Below the pieces are notes generated by a model. That model was not told the origin of the DNA. It did not search any database and was given only the letters and a program-made list of their open reading frames with translations. Position numbers and translations under genes: made by a program. Below, piece after piece: positions 33,174 to 43,907 of a stretch of DNA of 64,000 bases; the first letter of the stretch is position 1, and each line of letters begins with the position of its first letter. Source of the stretch: Acanthacorydalis orientalis (taxonomy: Eukaryota; Arthropoda; Insecta; Megaloptera; Corydalidae); assembly GCA_034766995.1 (NCBI GenBank), contig CM068318.1, positions 37,217,956 to 37,281,955 of the forward strand, written 5' to 3'.

Positions 33174-33384
33174 TCTATATAATAAGAAACCACATTTCTC
33201 GTCACTTTGTCAGTAGTACAAAGTCCATGGTGACGAGATATGCTTTGTCAGCTCATAGGTTTCAAGTTTAATTCATTAAGTTTCGTTCTTGGGTATTTTT
33301 TATGTTTAAATATATTATGTTGTACAAACCAATAAACAGTTTTTTCTTTCAATTTTCCCACAATTTTGACGGGTTATATACTAG
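33174..33384 (+). mobile_element. Helitron-like element, complete copy
   Basis: Starts TCTATATAATAAGAAACCAC, contains CATTTCTCGTCACTTTGTC, ACAAAGTCCATGGTGACGAG and TTCAAGTTTAATTCATTAAG, and ends with an imperfect CCCACAATTTTGACGGG fold-back then TTATATACTAG followed by T. 211 bp, no coding capacity. The base before TC is T rather than the expected A. Confidence 0.65.
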
Positions 33385-33828
33385 TAATTTTATAATTGTT
33401 TTAATATTCGTAATGTATTCTAGTACCAAACCATCAGGACATGTTAATGACACGCCCAGATGGTTCTATATCACTTGTGTTTCAAAATCACACTGTTAGT
33501 TTCTATACGCGGAGCATACGCAGATCATTTCAATGACTAGCGTTATACTATTTAATCACTTAAATAAATAACATAAGTTATCTAAATTTAATTGAAGATG
33601 GCACACATGCTGAAGCTAGTAATAGAAAAAGCAAAAACTCAAATGATCCAAATCCAAAACAGCGAAAACCAGCAAGACAACGATAAATAAGTTTAGTTTG
33701 TTGAATGCTTTATGTTTATTTAATACCAGCATGTATTAGTAATTTAAGTGAATTTAATTTAAAGTAAACCACCAAATTCGATAATAATGTTTACTTAAAC
33801 TTTTATATCTCTGTATGTAAATAGCATA

Positions 33829-33840
33829 TTTATTTATTTA

Positions 33841-33892
<52 letters not shown>

Positions 33893-33906
33893 CATACATA
33901 CACACA

Positions 33907-33952
<46 letters not shown>

Positions 33953-33997
33953 TATATACACATATATATATATATATATATTTATATACATATATAT

Positions 33998-34051
<54 letters not shown>
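33829..34051. repeat. Long (TA)n microsatellite
   Basis: About 220 bases of TA with CA, AT and TTTA interruptions. Confidence 0.95.
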
Positions 34052-34052
<1 letters not shown>

Positions 34053-34064
34053 GTCATTGTTATT

Positions 34065-35209
34065 GAAAGTGGTATAAGTCCATTTATTCATACTTTGAGA
34101 TATTTAAGGGTTTGCGTTTGAATTGACTTAAAAATATTGGCAAACGTTAACCAATTCGGGTAATGTTTTTAGAACTATACACTTGTTAAATTTTATTATA
34201 TATTAATAATTAATAAAAATGTTAAAGAAAATAAACGACTTTTTAATTACAAATGCACTTACACCACTTTCAATAATAACAAATTATGAAAAATATAAAT
34301 AATAGCAACTTTCAATTTAAATTTTAATTGAAGGTTGCTTTTTGGGAATGTATTTTTTAATGTAAAAAATAATAATTAAAATGAAGACATGTAAGTAAAC
34401 GAATAATTGAGATTATTAAGAAATAAATTCCGCTATATTATAATAAATTAATAAATAAACAAGTATGAAAAGTAAATTACTTCGTTGAGATAACTAATAA
34501 TAACAAACTTATTCATATTTCAATTTTATTTTTCCTTTACACTTAGCATAGTGAAGTACTTATAGTGAACACGAGGAATCTAAGGCAGTAAACTCATCAT
34601 ATCTCTATATTTCTCTCTGGTTATAGGTCTTGAAGTCGTGTACAGTGGTAACGTAGTAATTTTGCTAAAATTTTTAAGCCCTCTTCGTTTTCCAAATATA
34701 TAAAGAACTTTAAATTGCACATTTTCTTCCGTAGAGACTTTGTTGAAAATTTCGTACAGTTCATCCCGTTTTAACCTCATCCAGCATATCTTCAGCCAAT
34801 GTATAATTTTTCCGCCAGTGTTTTTTTCCTGTTTGATATTGCCTCTTCTTGGGATTTGGGTGAGATAAAATCTTCTCGCATCATTTCATGTAAAAGGATG
34901 CTATTTTTTCCAGCAATTCTTTATTACATTATAATAGTCTTGAGCAGTATATAAATGGTCCTTACTCGCGAGTGCCGTTATGCTATCATAAAGTTGTTTC
35001 AATTATCATCATTACGAATGGACTTATTCCACTTTCAACAAAAATATTCCTGCGATAACATTTCACAGTTTAACTTCTTTTGGTTAATTTATAAGGATAC
35101 TGTACACCACTAACTGTGTGATTATAAATATAAAAAGAAGATATCAATATCTGACTAAAACTATCATTAACTCATCTTTTTCAAAAATGGATTTATACCA
35201 CTCAAAAAA
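34065..35209. mobile_element. Candidate DNA element with inverted GTGGTATAAGTCC ends
   Basis: GAAAGTGGTATAAGTCCATT near 34066 is matched in reverse near 35187-35209 (AAAATGGATTTATACCACT). Internal reverse copies of the motif lie at about 34260 (CTTACACCACTTTCAA) and 35018 (AATGGACTTATTCCACTTTC). A decayed minus frame lies between. Target duplications could not be defined. Confidence 0.35.
34580..35030 (-). pseudogene. Decayed frame of unknown function
   Basis: The minus strand reads MRLKRDELYEIFNKVSTEEN and, in pieces, KVLYIFGKRRGLKNFSKI and RPITREKYRDMMSLLP. Upstream fragments read KKRQYQTGKKHWRKNYTL. The RPIT.EKY.D.MSLLP string resembles lines in repeated insect ORFs of unassigned transposon origin. 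I cannot name the family. Confidence 0.3.
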
Positions 35210-35249
35210 ATTGGCTCACATGTATTTATTTATTTACTTATATATACTC

Positions 35250-35252
<3 letters not shown>

Positions 35253-35297
<45 letters not shown>
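35253..35297. repeat. (TA)n microsatellite
   Basis: About 22 TA units. Confidence 0.95.
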
Positions 35298-35301
<4 letters not shown>

Positions 35302-35480
35302 CAAAATTATCCACAAAAAATTCGATGATGTCCGACTTCGTTTATGACGTGAAGGTTTTATGTTACCTAAATAAGTTTATCTCATATATAAAATAGCAAC
35401 GTTGCAATCTATCTGTGATAATGATTATATAAACATAAATGAGTTTTAAAAAATGTTTATTGTATTATTCTGTTATATGA

Positions 35481-35545
35481 CAGGCTTATAATTGACAAGT
35501 GGGCGAGCGCAGGGAATTCTGGGATTTGTGAAGGCAGGGAGCAGG
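35481..35545 (+). repeat. Dispersed repeat shared with 21683-21750
   Basis: GACAGGCTTATAATTGACAA and GTGGGCGAGCGCAGGGA match the earlier copy. GGAGCAGGGAACTAAACCC follows, then TG/TA repeats. Confidence 0.65.
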
Positions 35546-35570
35546 GAACTAAACCCACTAGTATGTATGT

Positions 35571-35601
35571 GTCTGCCTGTGTATGTGTGTGTGCATATTT
35601 A

Positions 35602-35656
<55 letters not shown>
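35571..35656. repeat. (TG)n(TTTA)n(TA)n microsatellite
   Basis: Compound tract between the dispersed repeat and a LINE 3' end. Confidence 0.9.
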
Positions 35657-35658
<2 letters not shown>

Positions 35659-35884
35659 CACTCCTGTCGCCGGTTTTCTGGAACTTTTCCCCGGCATCCA
35701 AAACTCCTAAGCACACCAAAAATCCCCTTACCTAACTCCGTCTTCATTTTAAACCCGGCTAAAAAGCCAACGCTTAGACCCCAGACCCACATCCGCACCC
35801 AGCTTATGTACAAACACTTGATGTAACAAATCTTGTATTTGTATTTTACTCCTATCAATAAAATTATTTTTGATTTTGATTTTG

Positions 35885-35887
<3 letters not shown>
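35657..35887 (+). mobile_element. Non-LTR retrotransposon 3' end
   Basis: A GC-richer block for this window (CACTCCTGTCGCCGG, CCCGGCATCCAAAACTCC) ends in CAATAAAATTATTT and a (TTTTGA)n tail: TTTTGATTTTGATTTTGATTT. A polyadenylation-type signal followed by a short tandem tail is characteristic of a 5'-truncated non-LTR retrotransposon. No reverse transcriptase codons are readable, so the clade is unknown. (TA)n follows immediately. Confidence 0.6.
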
Positions 35888-35942
<55 letters not shown>

Positions 35943-35951
35943 GTATGTATT
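35888..35951. repeat. (TA)n/(GTAT)n microsatellite
   Basis: Begins at the end of the LINE tail. Confidence 0.95.
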
Positions 35952-37001
35952 TCAAAATTAAACACGAAAACATCTCTCCAAATCATGGAAACGAATTCAT
36001 TGTAAATTCGAATCTTCGCTCAAAACAGTCCGGATATTTAAAACATCCTAAAAACAAGTTTAAAAAAAAGTACACTTCCAAGAAAGTCTACGGTTCATAA
36101 CTTCAAAAAAAACAACGCAAAAAAAACTATGTCAACTGCATTCGCTTATTTACATACATTTGTGGGGCTATATATTTTACAACCACCTGTTGTAGACTCG
36201 GCAATGTCAACTTGAAACCTGTTTCATCCATCAAAAAGAAAAAAAAAATAAATGTTCTGTACTAATATATACCCTTTTTCTGTTCATTGACGTTTGTTGT
36301 TCATTCATATATATTTTTTCCGTTTTACTTGTTCATCCGTAATAATTATGTGGTAAAATAAACATGTCACGAACGAAAAATAAGAACCTGTAAAAAAATA
36401 TGTGTGTACATACATCCGGACACACATTCTGTGTATCTAACAAATCATACATTTCTTGAAAATCGTCTCATTCTTATTACAGCTCTTCTGCGCATTATTC
36501 TCTGTAGAATTGCGCTGTATTTTTAATTTAGATCATCGAGAGTTCAAAATAATCGTTTTATGTATCTAACACTCTTTTTTATTTATACAATAGGTCAAAA
36601 AAAAACACACAAAATAACATTTCGATACAGTGAACTGAGCATTTCAGGAAATTTTAAAAATAACCGAAAAACGCATACTTGTTTACATACAAAATAATAT
36701 GTGACAAAATGAAAACAGATTTAAATAGAACAAAATCTATTTTCTGTTTTTACACCATACGTATAGATTATATCATACGAATATAAATTTTTGGCAATGT
36801 ACGCGCCAGTGCATACGTTACAATTTGCACGCCGTGACTTAAATAGATGAAATATTTATGGCCAGTTTAAACGGAATCTTATCTGCAAAATACATTACAC
36901 GTCCCATTGAATGTGTTATGAAATATTATTTTTATACACCTATTATCGATAAACGTTAATTTTATTAAAATGTATGCAAATGCGTGTTACAAACACACAT
37001 A

Positions 37002-37008
<7 letters not shown>
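35952..37008. other. AT-rich stretch, nothing recognised
   Basis: No supported feature on either strand. Confidence 0.5.
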
Positions 37009-37061
<53 letters not shown>

Positions 37062-37072
37062 ATGTATGTATA
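37009..37072. repeat. (TA)n(TG)n microsatellite
   Basis: Ends at the TA target site of a MITE. Confidence 0.95.
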
Positions 37073-37255
37073 TGGTGATTCAATTTAGATTTCCATATGG
37101 AAGTGTTAAAAGGAGGCTCAGGGGTTAAGAAAACTCATGTTAGTTTTTATTTAATATTTTAGTTCAATTCAATACTAAAATATAATTGAACTCAAGTATT
37201 AAATGAAGGATGTTTTTTTTAATATTTTCGTGTGGAAGTCTAAGTTGAATCACTC
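37073..37255. mobile_element. MITE, GGTGATTCAATTTAGAC family, copy 1
   Basis: 183 bp bounded by TA. Left TGGTGATTCAATTTAGATTT and right GTCTAAGTTGAATCACTC are inverted. An internal fold-back (TATTTTAGTTCAATT...AATTGAACTCAAGTATT) makes the whole unit nearly self-complementary. No coding capacity. Confidence 0.85.
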
Positions 37256-37256
37256 T

Positions 37257-37276
37257 ATTATGTGTATGTGTATATG

Positions 37277-37332
<56 letters not shown>

Positions 37333-37348
37333 TGTGTGTGTGTATATA
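37257..37348. repeat. (TG)n(TA)n(TG)n microsatellite
   Basis: Spacer between the two MITE copies. Confidence 0.9.
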
Positions 37349-37521
37349 TGGTGATTCAATTTAGACTTCCACATGGAAGTGTTAAAAAGAGGCTCAGGAG
37401 TTAAGAAAACTCATGTTACTTTTTATTTAATATTAACTAAAACATAATTGAACTCGAGTACTAAATGAAGGATAAGATGTTTTTCTAATATTTTCGTGTG
37501 GAAGTCTAAATTGAATCACCC
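37349..37521. mobile_element. MITE, GGTGATTCAATTTAGAC family, copy 2
   Basis: 173 bp bounded by TA, about 90 percent identical by eye to copy 1 at 37073. The inverted ends GGTGATTCAATTTAGACTTC and GAAGTCTAAATTGAATCACC pair perfectly. Confidence 0.88.
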
Positions 37522-37524
37522 TAT

Positions 37525-37613
<89 letters not shown>

Positions 37614-37640
37614 GATGTATGTATATATATATATATATAG
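37522..37640. repeat. (TG)n(TA)n(GTAT)n microsatellite
   Basis: Follows MITE copy 2 directly. Confidence 0.95.
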
Positions 37641-37763
37641 TTGTTGTTCCGAAGTCTCCAAATTCACATGAATGGAAAACAGCTTTATACAGAGAGTGAC
37701 GTCCAAAGGGAGCTCGACTTTTTCTTCAATACAAAACCCAAAAATTTTCAGCGTCAGGGTACT
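37641..37763 (+). mobile_element. Mariner 3' fragment, direct repeat of 38943-39065
   Basis: Contains TTCCGAAGTCTCCAAATTCA and GAGAGTGACGTCCAAAGGGA, closely matching the 3' part of the mariner that follows, at a distance of about 1.3 kb, one element length. This suggests a tandem mariner arrangement from unequal exchange. Confidence 0.8.
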
Positions 37764-37764
37764 A

Positions 37765-37785
37765 TTTTATTTATTTATTTATATA

Positions 37786-37867
<82 letters not shown>
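37765..37867. repeat. (TTTA)n(TA)n microsatellite
   Basis: Between the mariner 3' fragment and the mariner beginning at 37868. Confidence 0.95.
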
Positions 37868-37871
<4 letters not shown>

Positions 37872-39068
37872 CACCTATAAGCAATGCGGTGTTTTCATAT
37901 TGGTGAAAATGAATGATGAAAGACCTTGCAAGTATTGCAATAACTTATCAGATACATATGCTGCTCAATTGTTCGTAATGTTTCCTCAGTCTTATCGTGG
38001 AAGATTAACAATAATCACGCAAATTTACAAGAAAAAATATTAGTTATCATGGAAGTGTCAAAAGAGCATAATAGATATATTTTGCTTTAGAAATTTCGTC
38101 AGAGCAACAACGCTACGACCGCAGTGAAAAAAGTGTGTGAAATTTACGGTTCGGATGTTATTAGTGTTATAGACAATGACAAAAAGCTGACTTCAACGAT
38201 TTCGGTCTGGGAACTGCAGCCTTGAAGATGAGGAAAGATCGTTCTCAACAGGAAAGATCGTTCGAAAGGATGTTCTCAACAGTTTGATGATGAGAACATT
38301 AGCGGAAAAAAATCCTAGTTCAACGGTAGAAGAATGAACCAAGAAGCTCAAGTCAACCCATTCGAGTATTCATCAGTACCTGAAAATGTCTAGCAAGGTT
38401 TTTAAGCTGAATCAGTGGGTTCCGCACGAGTAATCGAACGTTAATTTAAAATAACATTTAGACATTTGTTCTTCTCATCTAGGCCGATTGGAAAATGATC
38501 CGTTTCTGAATAGAATTGTTACTGGTGATGAAAAATGGATTGTTTATTGTTATAAACAATCCATTTTTCATCACCAGTAACGTTTAATATTGTTATATTA
38601 AACGTCAAATACAATGGACTGACCGCGACGAAACACTATCTTCAACTACCAAAGGAGGACTTGATTCAAAAAATGCATAATGTTTGTTTGATGGGAAATG
38701 GTATGAATTATCTATTATCAGCTATTACCAGAGAATCGAACTATCACAAAAATTTGTATTGTGAACAATTGGTACGTCTAAAATAATACGTTGACAAAAA
38801 ACGGCCAGTATTGGTCAACAGAAAGGGCGTAATTTTTCACGACGGTAGACCCACCCTCACCCTCCAAAAACTGCAGCAATTTGAATGGAAAATTATGACT
38901 CATCCTCCATATTCCTCCGATCTAGTACCATCGGATTATTATTTGTTCCGAAGCCTCTAAATTGACATGAATGGAAAATAGCTTTATACAGAGAGTGATG
39001 TCCGAAGGGAGTTCGACTTTTTCTTTAATACAAAACCCAAAAAGTTTTAGCGTCGGACTACTATTTTT
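37868..39068 (+). pseudogene. Mariner transposase copy with internal fold-back
   Basis: The likely 5' terminus GGGTCACCTATAAGCAATGC abuts (TA)n. Broken frames give VSKEHNRYILL, KFRQSNNATTAVKKVCEIYG (first helix-turn-helix), SLEDEERSFST, LAEKNPSSTVEE, VFKLNQWVPHE (end of the DNA-binding region), FLNRIVTGDEKWIVY (first aspartate, 38505-38547), RPVLVNRKGVIFHDGRPTL (second catalytic region), MTHPPYSSDLVPSDYYLF (third aspartate, about 38900-38950) and ESDVRREFDFFFNTKPK. A perfect inverted copy of 38518-38546 disrupts the gene right after the first catalytic motif. Many stops. No right inverted end was found. Confidence 0.85.
38518..38604. repeat. Perfect 29-bp fold-back plus second 10-bp palindrome
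   Basis: Arm 38518-38546 (GTTACTGGTGATGAAAAATG...) is exactly complementary to 38553-38581 with a 6-base loop. It runs straight into CGTTTAATAT-TGTT-ATATTAAACG (38581-38604). Both loops contain TTGTT or TGTT. Confidence 0.95.
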
Positions 39069-39076
39069 TTAAAATT

Positions 39077-39780
39077 AACCCTTATCGGTCGGAAGTCGCC
39101 ATACAGGAACCAATAATAGCAGGATTTCTAGTCCATATGTCACCACACAGGAACCATGTTGATCGAGTGTTCGCTAAAGTGAGATTTTTTTTAATTAATA
39201 ATAATTTTATTGTATGGATCTTTTGTGCTATTTTCTTGGGGTCTAGCCAGTGCTACAAATGCGTACATTTTACATGAACTCTGTGAAGAAAGAAAAGGCA
39301 CTAAAAACCAATGCTTCATTTGCAATTGTTCAAAAAAATAGGTAAAACAACTTGTTGGTGAATTTCGCATACATATAACTATTGAATAGCAACCTACAAT
39401 TTCCAATCCTCAACGACTGAATAGAAAATTTCACGAATTAAAACAAGCATCTTACAGCGAGAAAAAGGATTGTGTGGTTTTCTCCAAGAGATCTGTTCCC
39501 GGTGAAAGAAAACTAATTAGATTTTTTTTGTCAAATTTACGATGACCAGTTAGGGTTACATTTTGGAGAATATTTTTCACGATACCATATACATTATCTG
39601 ATTATAAAAAAATACGAAGCAAACACCCAAAAAACCGTTCTTAAGTATTTATGTCAAAATCAGTTATTTTTTACTGAAATTTATAATAATAGTAACAAAT
39701 ATTAAGACACGTTCAACTGTTAAAAACACTCAGACCTGGCATAAATTCTCTGTAAAAACAAACCGACCGATAAAGATGGG
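39077..39780 (+). mobile_element. piggyBac-like element, internally deleted
   Basis: TTAA at about 39077 is followed by CCCTTATCGGTCGG, and the right side carries CCGACCGATAAAGATGGG near 39760-39779, its near complement. Subterminal GCCATACAGGAACC and CACCACACAGGAACC repeats lie inside the left end. A piggyBac C-terminal domain is readable between. The right TTAA is not preserved. Confidence 0.7.
39200..39608 (+). pseudogene. piggyBac transposase C-terminal part
   Basis: The + strand shows ASATNAYILHELCEERKG (a helix near the end of the catalytic domain; N-A-Y-I-L is typical), then HITIE with a stop. RLNRKFHELKQASYSEKKDC, VVFSKRSVPGERKLIRFF and LGLHFGEYFSRYHTLSDY follow, with frame changes near 39538. 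The C-x2-(C>F), RFFCQ-like, GE(C>Y)F..YHT tail is the piggyBac zinc-binding ending with two cysteines lost. The upstream catalytic aspartates are deleted. Confidence 0.75.
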
Positions 39781-39911
39781 AAAAGGTTGAAAAAAATAAC
39801 TGAAGATATATTTTGGATCAAAATTGATGTAATTTTTCTCTATATTTTAAAATTTATTTTAAAAAACCGTATTACTTATGGAATAGCCATATATATATAT
39901 ATATCTTTTTT

Positions 39912-40012
39912 GGAAAACTGTGGAAAAGAGAGGCACTGAATCGAACAAAATGGAAAATCATGGAAGAGGCCTTTATCCAGCAGTGGATTAACAGGGGCTG
40001 AAGATGATGATG

Positions 40013-40014
<2 letters not shown>
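39912..40014 (+). pseudogene. RTE-like LINE C-terminus and TGA tail
   Basis: The frame reads [19 protein letters not shown] then AFIQQWINRG and TGA, followed by AGATGATGATGATTATATA. R-TKWK.MEEAF..QW at the end of the ORF, with a (TGA)n-type tail, is typical of RTE-like non-LTR retrotransposons. Only the last about 35 codons remain, a severe 5' truncation. Two more copies lie at 48196 and 49199, and each tail leads into or near (TA)n. Confidence 0.75.

Positions 40015-40068
<54 letters not shown>
40015..40068. repeat. (TA)n microsatellite
   Basis: Begins at the RTE-like tail. Confidence 0.95.
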
Positions 40069-40072
<4 letters not shown>

Positions 40073-40403
40073 CTTGTTTTTTCAAATAAAATCCATTTTT
40101 CGATTAAATATGTATTTAAAAAAATAACAAGCTCAAACATAATACAATTATGAACTTGTTTCAACACCATAAAAGCTAATTTCAGTTTCGTTTATTTTTT
40201 TTAAAAAAAAAAACTAAATTTGTCACGAGCCTTACCGAAAGGAACTAAAACACCTTCAAATATAAAAATAGAAACATATAAAAACTATCATATTTTTAAA
40301 CAGTATTTACTAAGAAAAATAAATCGTTTTACTAAATGTTCTCATAACAGCTTAATTACTGAATCTAATTTTAATATAATCTATAATCTCTAATTAGCAA
40401 TCG

Positions 40404-40404
<1 letters not shown>

Positions 40405-40457
<53 letters not shown>

Positions 40458-40474
40458 ATGTGTGTGTGTGTATG

Positions 40475-40508
<34 letters not shown>
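40405..40508. repeat. (TA)n(TG)n(TA)n microsatellite
   Basis: TA, TG, GTAT, TA tracts in order. Confidence 0.95.
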
Positions 40509-40511
<3 letters not shown>

Positions 40512-41139
40512 GAAATCTTCGTCTAAAATATAGTTGCAAAGATTGAGATTTTAAGTTGATATCCATTAATATAATGACCTTTTCCGGTATACTGAATCTC
40601 TGATGTGTACATAATTATATATGAAATACGTTCAAAGCATATACTTATCATGTTTATATATTTTTTTTCCACTAATAATTTAAATCCGGGAGGGAAATAA
40701 TATCAATGCTCTAAGCGTGTTTGAAAAAAAAACAGTTCATAAATTTTCTGATTAAAGATCTACATACAAACATTACTTGAATTCAGATTTGAAGAGATAT
40801 AAGCATATGTTCAAGTGTATAATCGAATAACTGTTTAAAATAATCAGTAATTATATAGAAAACAAAATTTTGGAATAAGTAATGGACATTCTGTTTCGAA
40901 ATAGAATGATTGGGGTTATTTTGTATAATTATTCAATGAATACTTAGTCAATATGGAATATAAAAAGGCGGAATGAAAGATTTTAGTAAAATAGTTTATA
41001 ATTTTAATAGCAGATTGGTATACAATTAAGGGAGCGAGGCAACTTAACCCAATCTAGCCTGACCATTAAATAGGATTTATCGGAAACTGACCTGATCTAA
41101 CCTTATTTGATTTGATCAACTCCTTCAATCGAACAATAC
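40509..41139. other. AT-rich stretch, nothing recognised
   Basis: No supported feature. Confidence 0.45.
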
Positions 41140-41271
41140 AATTTCTGAATGTACACCTCCTACTAAATGTCACAAATGCGTATTTTTTTCAAAAAAAAAA
41201 AAAAATGTTCAAAAACAAATACAGTTGTTTCTTTCTATTTTCCAGTCAATTTTGTCTGGGTTATATACTAG
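41140..41271 (+). mobile_element. Helitron-like 3' fragment
   Basis: TTTCTTTCTATTTTCCAG, then a CCAG...CTGG fold-back and GGTTATATACTAG followed by T, match the 3' ends at 12451 and 33384. The CACATTTCTCGTCAC head is absent. Confidence 0.5.
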
Positions 41272-41401
41272 TCGAAGAATATAAATCTCTCAATTACTGG
41301 TGAATCTTTGGACATTGAAAGACCGTACATTTTAAATGTTTCAGTCAATTTTACATTCAATTACAATTTAAAAAAATTATCCGTTTGACACTTATCAGTT
41401 G

Positions 41402-41404
<3 letters not shown>

Positions 41405-41477
<73 letters not shown>
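41405..41477. repeat. (TA)n microsatellite
   Basis: About 36 TA units with one TTTA. Confidence 0.95.
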
Positions 41478-41482
<5 letters not shown>

Positions 41483-41800
41483 AGAGAGATAATCCATACT
41501 CCAGCCATTATACGCACTATAGAAAAGATAAATAAATAGATATTTGGGGTTTAGGGGCGAGTACAAAAAAGTTTATTCAAAAATTCAAAACATTCAAGTT
41601 AAATAAAAATCATCATACAAAATACAAAATAAAAAATTAAACACATATAAACACATCACTAAACATCAAAGGAACAATAATCAAAACATTTTTTATATCT
41701 TGATATTGAGCCAAAATTGTCAATGCAATTGTTTTCATTTTAATTTATACAAATGGGTTCGTTTACTTGTTATGTATGTATGAGTGTATGTTTATATGAA

Positions 41801-41836
<36 letters not shown>
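41801..41836. repeat. (TG)n(TA)n microsatellite
   Basis: Short compound tract. Confidence 0.9.
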
Positions 41837-41839
<3 letters not shown>

Positions 41840-42038
41840 GAACAGGTGTGATTCAATACCTAAAAATTATAATAATGTTGAAAACAAGTATTGAATCGTT
41901 TAAATTGAAATATATACAAACACAAATCCCAATTTATTACATTTTAAACTTGAATTTGGAAAAATGAAGATAAGGAAAACTCAAATATTAAGTATATATT
42001 TTTTTGCACATTATAGGAATAAAAATTAAAATGTCATA

Positions 42039-42042
<4 letters not shown>

Positions 42043-42119
<77 letters not shown>
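42043..42119. repeat. (TA)n microsatellite
   Basis: About 38 uninterrupted TA units. Confidence 0.95.
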
Positions 42120-42121
<2 letters not shown>

Positions 42122-42581
42122 AACAAAATATACAACTTTTCGTTTTTATTTTATTAATTTAACTTATAGACACTGAAAAATCTGATTTTGAATACCGTTT
42201 TAACAACTTACTTCAATAAATGTATTCAAATATAAGAAAAAATGTTTCTGTACCTTGCCGCTCGGATGATGATGAAATACCATCAAAATATGCAACACAC
42301 AAAAAAAACAATCAAAAATGACCAAATATAATTGAAGATTTTTGAAAAAAAAAGTAGTTTGTGGGTTTAATGAAAAAGTAATTTATGAAAGTGAATTCAG
42401 CCACAATGCTATAAGACTATGTTGTGAATAGTTGCTATACTGCATTAACAACTGTACGAAACTGTAGTGATTTGGGTGTGTGGAATTGAACTGAGTCGAC
42501 TTGTAAAGTTAAATGGACAAATAGATTTATTTCAATGTTTTCTTTTAGAAAAAATAGTGCAATAAAACTAGATTATATATC

Positions 42582-43213
42582 CAGGGTGGGAAAACTGCGT
42601 CTCTCAAAGCTACTCTGTGCGGCTCCCGAGACAATATTGGGTTTCATTACTATTTTTCCTAAACTTTCATATTAATAATCTATAGTAATATAGTATGTAC
42701 CAATATTAGAATATTTTATACTACATCTTTTCAAACATGTGTCCAAACTGCTATTTAAGGTGGCTCTACTGTTACGAAAAGTCTTTAAAAAAGATATGAA
42801 ACTAAACAGTTTCGTTAATTAAGACTTGCTGAATGCAACGACACCAAATACGGGACGAGTTACTGTATACATTTTTGAAAATGACTTTAAAAATGTAATT
42901 TTTAATACGGTCTCGGCAACTATTAAGTATAAAAATAAAGACTGAATCAGTCTTTAACGAGTAGATATTAAACATATTCTGCTTTGGTGAGGAGAACAAC
43001 TATAAAGTTTCATTTTTTATTATTTATATAAGGTCGAAAGAAAAATAATTGCAGTTTTGTATATGAATTCGAAGTTCATAAACCGCAATTATTTTTCTAT
43101 CAACCTAATAGATACAATTTTACAGTAATATTTTCTGAGACTCTTGAACAATCAAAAATCATGAAAAGCATTATATTGTCGCTCATATTATCGAACAAGT
43201 TTCCCACCTCTGT
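42582..43213. mobile_element. hAT-like non-autonomous element
   Basis: The left end CAGGGTGGGAAAACTG and the right end CAAGTTTCCCACCTCTG are inverted (CAGAGGTGGGAAACTTG). A CAGG.GTGGG.AAACT terminus is common in hAT elements. The flanking 8-mers TATATATC and TTCTATAC agree at about five of eight positions, weak support for an 8-bp target duplication. A 65-codon minus frame inside has no recognised domain. An 80-bp mariner MITE is nested at 43029-43108. Confidence 0.5.
43029..43108. mobile_element. 80-bp mariner-derived MITE
   Basis: TA at 43027-43028 and 43109-43110 flank TAAGGTCGAAAGAAAAATAA and its near complement TTATTTTTCTATCAACCTAA. The inverted ends pair over about 28 bp, leaving about 24 bases between. 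The ends are those of the 539- and 562-bp derivatives at 6804 and 31882. Confidence 0.9.
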
Positions 43214-43772
43214 TCTATACATTTCAGAAAAAATACTGATCTAAAACAGTGATCGTATATTACAGGACACTAAAAGAATTCATACAATGATTGAAATCAA
43301 ATTCAGAGACCTGTACAAATCCTCACCTCTGCTCAAACTTTTACCAGATTTAATAACTACAGATAATCGTACACATATTAAAACATACTTAGGACTTGAA
43401 TGTGAGAAAAATCGTGTAGGAAAATTCATTGCGGGATAAACATCGGAACGTGTGTACATTCGACAAGAAAAAAATACACAGAAGAAACTATAAACAAATA
43501 TGTGTTTTGATGAACTATACTGAAATGAAATGTCTTGCTTCTTTTTACTAATTATGATTTTAAGTGGCAATCTTTTTTAACTTATTTATAACTAATTTTA
43601 CACTAATTTACATATAAAATGTATTCTTCACACTAAATGCGTTCTTAATTAAAAGAATTATGAATACAATCCAATTAGTGATCTATAAATTTCCTAAGAT
43701 ATTTTCATTTTATTACTATTTTGTACAGACTAAATAACACTACTTGTACACTGTAACTTCTATTTTGTACAT

Positions 43773-43855
43773 ACTATATATAAATAAATAAATAATATAT
43801 ATATATATATATATACATATATACATAAATACATATACATATATATAAACATAAA

Positions 43856-43906
<51 letters not shown>
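43773..43906. repeat. (TA)n microsatellite
   Basis: Interrupted then pure TA. Confidence 0.95.

Positions 43907-43907
<1 letters not shown>

Noticed and set aside
35607..35858. Minus-strand 83-codon frame
   Set aside because: It starts in 3' LINE sequence and ends in (TA)n; it has no domain and runs opposite to the LINE tail.
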